Positions 59,813 through 64,000 of a stretch of 64,000 nt of DNA are shown here, piece after piece (positions within the stretch are counted from its first letter, which is position 1; the number at the start of each line of letters is the position of its first letter). The DNA comes from Verrucomicrobiia bacterium (GTDB taxonomy: Bacteria > Patescibacteriota > Saccharimonadia > Saccharimonadales > Saccharimonadaceae). The notes under the pieces were generated by a model. The model was not told the origin of the DNA, made no database searches, and saw only the letters and a program-made list of their open reading frames with translations. The stretch is from contig DASPIB010000001.1 in assembly GCA_035629335.1 (NCBI GenBank), positions 610,473 through 674,472 on the forward strand. The letters are read 5' to 3'. The position numbers were made by a program, and so were the translations under genes.

Positions 59813-62302
59813 ATGTTTCGGCTTGCACTCAAAACTCTCCGCTACCGTCAAGCCAGTTTTCTCGGCGCTTTCTTAGCTATTTTTGCTGGCGTCGCGATAA
59901 TTATGGCCTGTGGCGGCTTAATGGAGACGGGCATCCGGCTTGATGCCCCGCCAGAACGGCTCAACGCGCCGATTCTCGTTAGCCGCGACTACGAATCGGG
60001 TGAACGAGCGCGAATTTCGGGTGACACCATTAAAAAAGCTGAGGCGGTATCAGGCGTCGAGACGGTTGTGCGTGATGTATCATTTGCAGCCGAAATTACC
60101 GGCGCGCCCGCAACCCCGGGGCTACATGGCCATGCCTGGGAAAGCGCTCAGCTCACGCCATACACGCTTGCTAGCGGGCAAGCCCCTAGCCGGGCCGATC
60201 AAGTGGTAGTTGATAGCAAGACCGCTGAAATCCAAAACGTGCAGGTAGGCGACAAGCTCACCATTAGCGTTAAAGGTAAGCCCTCGGACTTTACTGTTAG
60301 TGGCGTAGCGAAAACGACCGCCGCTTTTAATCAGCCGGCTTTATTCTTTGAAACCAACTTTGGACTATCACAGATTGACGGCGGCTGGGTAGACGTATTA
60401 GGGATTGTTCCGGCAAGTGGAGCTGATGTTGAGCAGGTGCGGCACGATTTATCGGTAGCTTTAGCTTCAGATAACGTTCTTGTGCTCACCGGTGACGACC
60501 GCGGCCAAGCCGAATATTCCGGCATGAGTGGTGCACGAGAAGTGCTGATTGCTGGTTCGGCACCGTTTGGCGGCAACACCGTTGTGGTGGTCGTGTTTGT
60601 GGTTGCCAGTATTCTTGGCCTGTCTATTCGTCAGCGCACGCGCGAAATGGCACTGCTACAAACCATCGGCGCTACGCCCGGCCAAGTGCGCGGCATGGTG
60701 GTGGCAGAAGTTATGGTGATCGCTATTTTAGCAACCGCTCTGGCTATTATTCCTGGCTATTGGTTGGGTGAATTTATGCTCGATGCCCTGAAATCGGTGC
60801 GGTTGGTGCCCGAACCAGTGGTCTTTTACCAAGGGTTTATTCCAGTACTAATTGGGGTATGTGTTGGCCTGGTATCAGCATTAGTCGCAAGCTTGCTCGC
60901 CGCTCGCCACGCCACCCGAGTGCAGCCAATCGAAGCCTTGGCCGATGTTGCTACCCAGCGGCGCTGGTTCAGTTGGTGGAAGCTCGGGGTAGCGATTGCC
61001 TGCTTGCTTGGCGGTTTATCGCTGGCTATTGTTACAGCGCTCGTCATGCGCGGCGCACTAGCTAGCAGCACTGCCGGCCCAGCAGTTTTGCCGTGGCTAC
61101 TGGCATTCGGGCTCATGGCGCCAGCACTGATTATTCCTGGCCTGGCGCTGTTTGCCGGTCCGCTCCGGTTATTCGGCCACGGCACTGGCTTCCTGGCCGT
61201 CAAGAACGCCCGCGTCCGCTATTTGCAATCGGCAGCTATGGTAACACCTATTATGCTGGCCTCAGCCATGGCGCTCAGCATGCTCTACCAGCAGGCAACT
61301 TTGTCTGAAACGATGGAACGGACGTTCACCCAGGACATTAAAGCCGATAGTATCGTACAGGCGACCTCGAACGGCTTCTCGGTTGAAACTGCCAAAAACC
61401 TTGGCCAAATTTCTGGCGTTACTGCTAGCTCGCCACTACTGGTGAGCGAAGGCCGGTTCTTACGAAACGACGGCAGCCCCGATGAAGAACCGTTCCGTAT
61501 GCAAGGTATCTCGGTTGAAACGGGTAAGCCACTTTTCGCGCACAAGTTTGTTGCGGGGTCGTTTGATGGGCTGACCGGACAAACACTGGCGCTTTCAAAA
61601 GGCAACGCTGAATATCTAAATCGCAAAGTTGGCGATACAGTCAAGGTCCGCTTTAGTGATGGCCGCGACGAAACGCTCCGTTTGGTGGCAATTTACGAAG
61701 CTCAGGCAGGCTTTGAAAGCGGCATTGTGCCGGCAGACCTATTAGCACCACATACCGCCAGCGGCCTGATTTCAACCATAGCACTACAAACAAACGCTAC
61801 GACCAATCCTGGCGAGCTAAAAAAAGCCGTCGAAGCAGCCACCAAAGCGAGCGTACAACTGAGTAGCGGCGATAGCTTACGCAGCGGTGTGGCCGGCCAA
61901 GTATCGGTGTTATCGTGGGTAAATACGCTGTTTACCATTATGGTCACACTCTATGCGCTGCTGTTCCTAATCAATACCGTGGTGATCACTATCTTAGCTC
62001 GCCGGCGTGAGTTTGCGCTGCAGCGGCTAATCGGCTCGACTCGCCGCGAGGTCCTGCGGATGACCATGCTCGAAGCCGCCAGCATGTCGATTCTCGGGGT
62101 GATCGGGGGAATACTGGTATCGAGCGTTTCGCTTGTACCGTTTAGCATCGCCGTCAACGGCAGCCCGCTCCCGGGCGGTGGCTGGATGATTCTCCTCGGT
62201 GTTATTGCTGGGGCGCTACTGCTTAACTTGTTAGTCACCTGGCTAGCTGCCACGGCTGCGCTGCGCGTACCGCCAATTAAAGCAGCCGCCAACAGGGAGT
62301 AA
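59813..62302 (+). CDS. FtsX/MacB-type ABC permease, two-module
   Basis: 829 residues with about ten membrane segments in two FtsX-like halves: the 'QRTREMALLQTIGATPGQVRGMV' loop near 280 and 'ILARRREFALQRLIGSTRREVLRMTM' near 735 are each the hallmark coupling segment. The N-terminal transmembrane helix is followed by an extracytoplasmic domain (about 45-250); another lies between the halves (about 495-700). It works with the ATPase at 59051. Probably exports or extrudes a peptide, lipid or drug in the absence of an outer membrane. Stop codon of the ATPase directly abuts its start. Confidence 0.9.
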   Translation: MFRLALKTLRYRQASFLGAFLAIFAGVAIIMACGGLMETGIRLDAPPERLNAPILVSRDYESGERARISGDTIKKAEAVSGVETVVRDVSFAAEITGAPATPGLHGHAWESAQLTPYTLASGQAPSRADQVVVDSKTAEIQNVQVGDKLTISVKGKPSDFTVSGVAKTTAAFNQPALFFETNFGLSQIDGGWVDVLGIVPASGADVEQVRHDLSVALASDNVLVLTGDDRGQAEYSGMSGAREVLIAGSAPFGGNTVVVVVFVVASILGLSIRQRTREMALLQTIGATPGQVRGMVVAEVMVIAILATALAIIPGYWLGEFMLDALKSVRLVPEPVVFYQGFIPVLIGVCVGLVSALVASLLAARHATRVQPIEALADVATQRRWFSWWKLGVAIACLLGGLSLAIVTALVMRGALASSTAGPAVLPWLLAFGLMAPALIIPGLALFAGPLRLFGHGTGFLAVKNARVRYLQSAAMVTPIMLASAMALSMLYQQATLSETMERTFTQDIKADSIVQATSNGFSVETAKNLGQISGVTASSPLLVSEGRFLRNDGSPDEEPFRMQGISVETGKPLFAHKFVAGSFDGLTGQTLALSKGNAEYLNRKVGDTVKVRFSDGRDETLRLVAIYEAQAGFESGIVPADLLAPHTASGLISTIALQTNATTNPGELKKAVEAATKASVQLSSGDSLRSGVAGQVSVLSWVNTLFTIMVTLYALLFLINTVVITILARRREFALQRLIGSTRREVLRMTMLEAASMSILGVIGGILVSSVSLVPFSIAVNGSPLPGGGWMILLGVIAGALLLNLLVTWLAATAALRVPPIKAAANRE

Positions 62303-62304
62303 TC

Positions 62305-63258
62305 ATGCAAACGTTAGTATCAGTAAAGAATTTACGAAAGAACTACGGCGATCACGAAGTTCTCAAAAATGTCAGCTTTGAGGTCAAAAAGGGCACTGTT
62401 TTCGCGCTGCTAGGCGCAAACGGTGCCGGCAAAACCACCACTATCAACATTTTATCAACCTTATTACTGCCAAGCGGTGGCGAGCTGACTATTGGCGGAT
62501 ACGATGTCGTCCGTGACGATCAAGCAGTGCGGGCGATGATCAGCGTGACCGGCCAATACGCGGCGGTCGATGAACTGCTCACTGGGCGCGAAAACATGCA
62601 GATGATCGGTCGTTTTAGCCATCTGCCCGAAAAAGTCATCAAAAAACGCAGCCAAGAAATTCTCGAGCGGCTTGACCTTATAAAAGTAGCCAATCAACGG
62701 GCCGGCACCTACTCGGGCGGCACCCGACGTCGACTCGACCTAGCGATTAGCTTGCTGGCTGAACCACCGTTAATTTTTCTGGATGAGCCGACCACTGGGC
62801 TCGATCCGCGCAGCCGTAAAGCCATTTGGGAACTAATTGCCGAGCTGGTAAAAGGCGGTACCACCATTTTTCTTACCACCCAATATCTTGAAGAGGCCGA
62901 TCAGCTAGCCGATACAATTGCTGTTTTAAACGATGGAGAAATTGTCGCGCTCGGCACAGCCGAAGAACTGAAGCAACTGGTCGGGAAAGACATGGCCGAA
63001 ATGACTTTTCGTAACAGCAGCCTCCTTAAAAAGGCTATGAAGGCGCTTGGCGACCGGGTGGTTGGCAGCAACCAACCTGCGTTAACCTTAGATGTGACCA
63101 CCAACGGTGCAGCTAGCGACATTCGCGAGCTGTTAAACCAATTACACGCCCAAAATGCCGAACCCCAAACAATTCATTTGCGTAAAGCGACGCTTGACGA
63201 TGTCTTTTTATCGTTAACCGGCACCAAACCACAAGGAGGAGACAACCATGCAGAATAA
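62305..63258 (+). CDS. ABC transporter ATP-binding protein, DrrA family
   Basis: 317 residues: Walker A GANGAGKTTT, signature YSGGTRRRLDLAISL, Walker B LIFLDEPTTGLDPRS, H-loop 'LTTQYLEEADQLADTI', and the DrrA-specific C-terminus ('HLRKATLDDVFLSLTG'). By family knowledge it couples ATP hydrolysis to drug export (as for daunorubicin resistance). Two nucleotides separate it from the MacB permease, so the four efflux genes are one operon. The DrrB start overlaps its 3' end. Confidence 0.93.
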   Translation: MQTLVSVKNLRKNYGDHEVLKNVSFEVKKGTVFALLGANGAGKTTTINILSTLLLPSGGELTIGGYDVVRDDQAVRAMISVTGQYAAVDELLTGRENMQMIGRFSHLPEKVIKKRSQEILERLDLIKVANQRAGTYSGGTRRRLDLAISLLAEPPLIFLDEPTTGLDPRSRKAIWELIAELVKGGTTIFLTTQYLEEADQLADTIAVLNDGEIVALGTAEELKQLVGKDMAEMTFRNSSLLKKAMKALGDRVVGSNQPALTLDVTTNGAASDIRELLNQLHAQNAEPQTIHLRKATLDDVFLSLTGTKPQGGDNHAE

Positions 63259-64000
63259 TGCTACTTCATGGCTCTTAAAAGACTGGGCCACGGCAGTAAG
63301 GCGCAGCATCCGCCATACATTCCGCAACGTTGATTCGCTGGTCACCAGCCTGGCGCTGCCGGTTATGATTATGCTGCTGTTTGTGGTGGTGTTTGGCGGC
63401 GCCATTTCGACTGGCACGTCGTATGTTAATTACATCGTACCGGGCGTCATTTTAGTTTGCGTTGGCTACGGCAGTTCCACCACGGCGTCGATTTTAAACG
63501 TCGATATGACCCGTGGCCTATTCCAGCGGTTTCGATCACTACCGATGGCTCGGTCGTCGCTGTTAGTCGGGCACGCAGTCGGTAGCTTGGTGCGAAACAG
63601 TATTTCGGCAGCTTTAGTGTTTGTAGTGGCGCTGGTAATTGGCTTTCGCCCCGATGCCACACCGCTGGAGTGGCTAATCGTCGCTGGGCTGTTGCTGCTG
63701 GTTATCTTTATGCTCACCTGGATTGCCATCATTTTTGGGCTGATCGCGAAAAGCGTGGAGGCGGCAGCTGCGGTGTCGTTTGTGGTGATGTTTTTACCCT
63801 ATATTAGTAGCGCTTTCGTACCGGTTAATACCTTGCCCGAATGGCTTCACGGTGTTGCCCAATATCAGCCGATCACCCCGATTGTTGAAACCGTGCGCAG
63901 CTTATTAATTGGCACGCCCGTCAGTGACACAACCGTATTTTGGGCGTTTGCCTGGCCGATTATTATTCTGGTAATTGCAATTGCTGTTGCTACCAGTATT
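63248..64000 (+). CDS. ABC-2 permease, DrrB family (partial, runs off the window)
   Basis: 251 codons to the window edge, starting MQNNATSWLLKDWATAVRRS at ATG 63248, which overlaps the DrrA stop by 11 nt, with AAGGAGGAGACAACC as a strong ribosome binding site. Hydrophobic segments and 'NVDMTRGLFQRFRSLPMARSSLL' are typical of DrrB. It forms the membrane channel of the DrrA exporter. The C-terminal one or two membrane segments are missing. Confidence 0.9.
   Translation, partial: MQNNATSWLLKDWATAVRRSIRHTFRNVDSLVTSLALPVMIMLLFVVVFGGAISTGTSYVNYIVPGVILVCVGYGSSTTASILNVDMTRGLFQRFRSLPMARSSLLVGHAVGSLVRNSISAALVFVVALVIGFRPDATPLEWLIVAGLLLLVIFMLTWIAIIFGLIAKSVEAAAAVSFVVMFLPYISSAFVPVNTLPEWLHGVAQYQPITPIVETVRSLLIGTPVSDTTVFWAFAWPIIILVIAIAVATSI

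Noticed and set aside
1..64000. Search for CRISPR arrays, tRNA or rRNA genes and insertion sequences
   Set aside because: No regularly spaced repeats, no tRNA-like TTCGA arms in cloverleaf context, no transposase or terminal inverted repeats were seen by eye.
1..64000. Recoding of UGA as glycine (as in some Patescibacteria)
   Set aside because: Several intact genes end at TGA, for example the one at 51870 and the sigma-like gene at 49767; no gene needs UGA to be read through.

Overview
The window looks like an accessory stretch of a small-genome bacterium, most likely Patescibacteria/Saccharibacteria (TM7) or a relative. This is inferred from moderate GC, short intergenic spacers, many single-domain enzymes with Saccharibacteria-like sequences, and lysine/threonine-rich membrane-anchored proteins. 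No rRNA, tRNA or ribosomal protein gene is present, so the taxonomy is a guess. Genes end in TAA, TAG and TGA, so UGA is a normal stop here. One WhiB-like Fe-S domain gives an actinobacterial flavour.

Layout. 0-4.6 kb: a broken winged-helix gene, an AraC-type regulator, a DUF5655 protein and a large A-PCP-reductase (NRPS-like carboxylate reductase). 5-6 kb: a GC-rich, apparently frameshifted gene with serpin-like features, ending in strong hairpins. 6.1-12.6 kb (minus strand): an unknown protein, three RibD-C/DHFR-fold reductases, two paralogous AraC regulators, a membrane-anchored protein and an MFS pump. 12.7-20.8 kb: cupin-like protein, threonine dehydrogenase, a secreted RTX-repeat protein, a second A-PCP-reductase, a PNPOx/SRPBCC pair and a Sfp-type phosphopantetheinyl transferase that could prime both reductases. 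20.9-30.9 kb: YaaA, small enzymes, an ABC exporter, an alpha/beta hydrolase, a D,D-carboxypeptidase, a fourth DHFR-like protein and a large orphan protein. 31-42 kb: beta-lactamase-like protein, Nudix hydrolase, ArsR/SRPBCC/MFS locus, methyltransferase, MFS, UvrA-like ATPase divergent from a MarR operon, DUF1697 and cupin. 42-45 kb: a ThDP enzyme translationally coupled to a PLP aminotransferase. 45-47 kb: an orphan gene, two tandem hairpins, SnoaL-like and VOC proteins. 47-51 kb: an operon of a diverged sigma-70-like factor and a 880-residue protein beginning with a WhiB-like four-cysteine module. 51-64 kb: orphan GC-rich gene, MFS pump, DUF885 metallopeptidase, Nudix hydrolases, a membrane protein, and a TetR / MacB-type ABC / DrrAB efflux block cut by the window end.

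How it works together. Much of the window is a xenobiotic-defence island: four MFS pumps, three ABC systems, a UvrA-like ATPase, beta-lactamase-like and detoxification proteins, most next to a one-component regulator (AraC, ArsR, MarR, TetR) with a palindrome in the promoter. A second theme is amino-acid-derived metabolism: two A-PCP-reductases, PPTase, threonine dehydrogenase, ThDP enzyme and aminotransferase.

Two genome-wide signals stand out. At least ten genes have a -10 box only 6-8 nt before the start codon, i.e. leaderless or nearly leaderless mRNAs. A 36-bp promoter-like block without a normal -35 box recurs three times within 3 kb.
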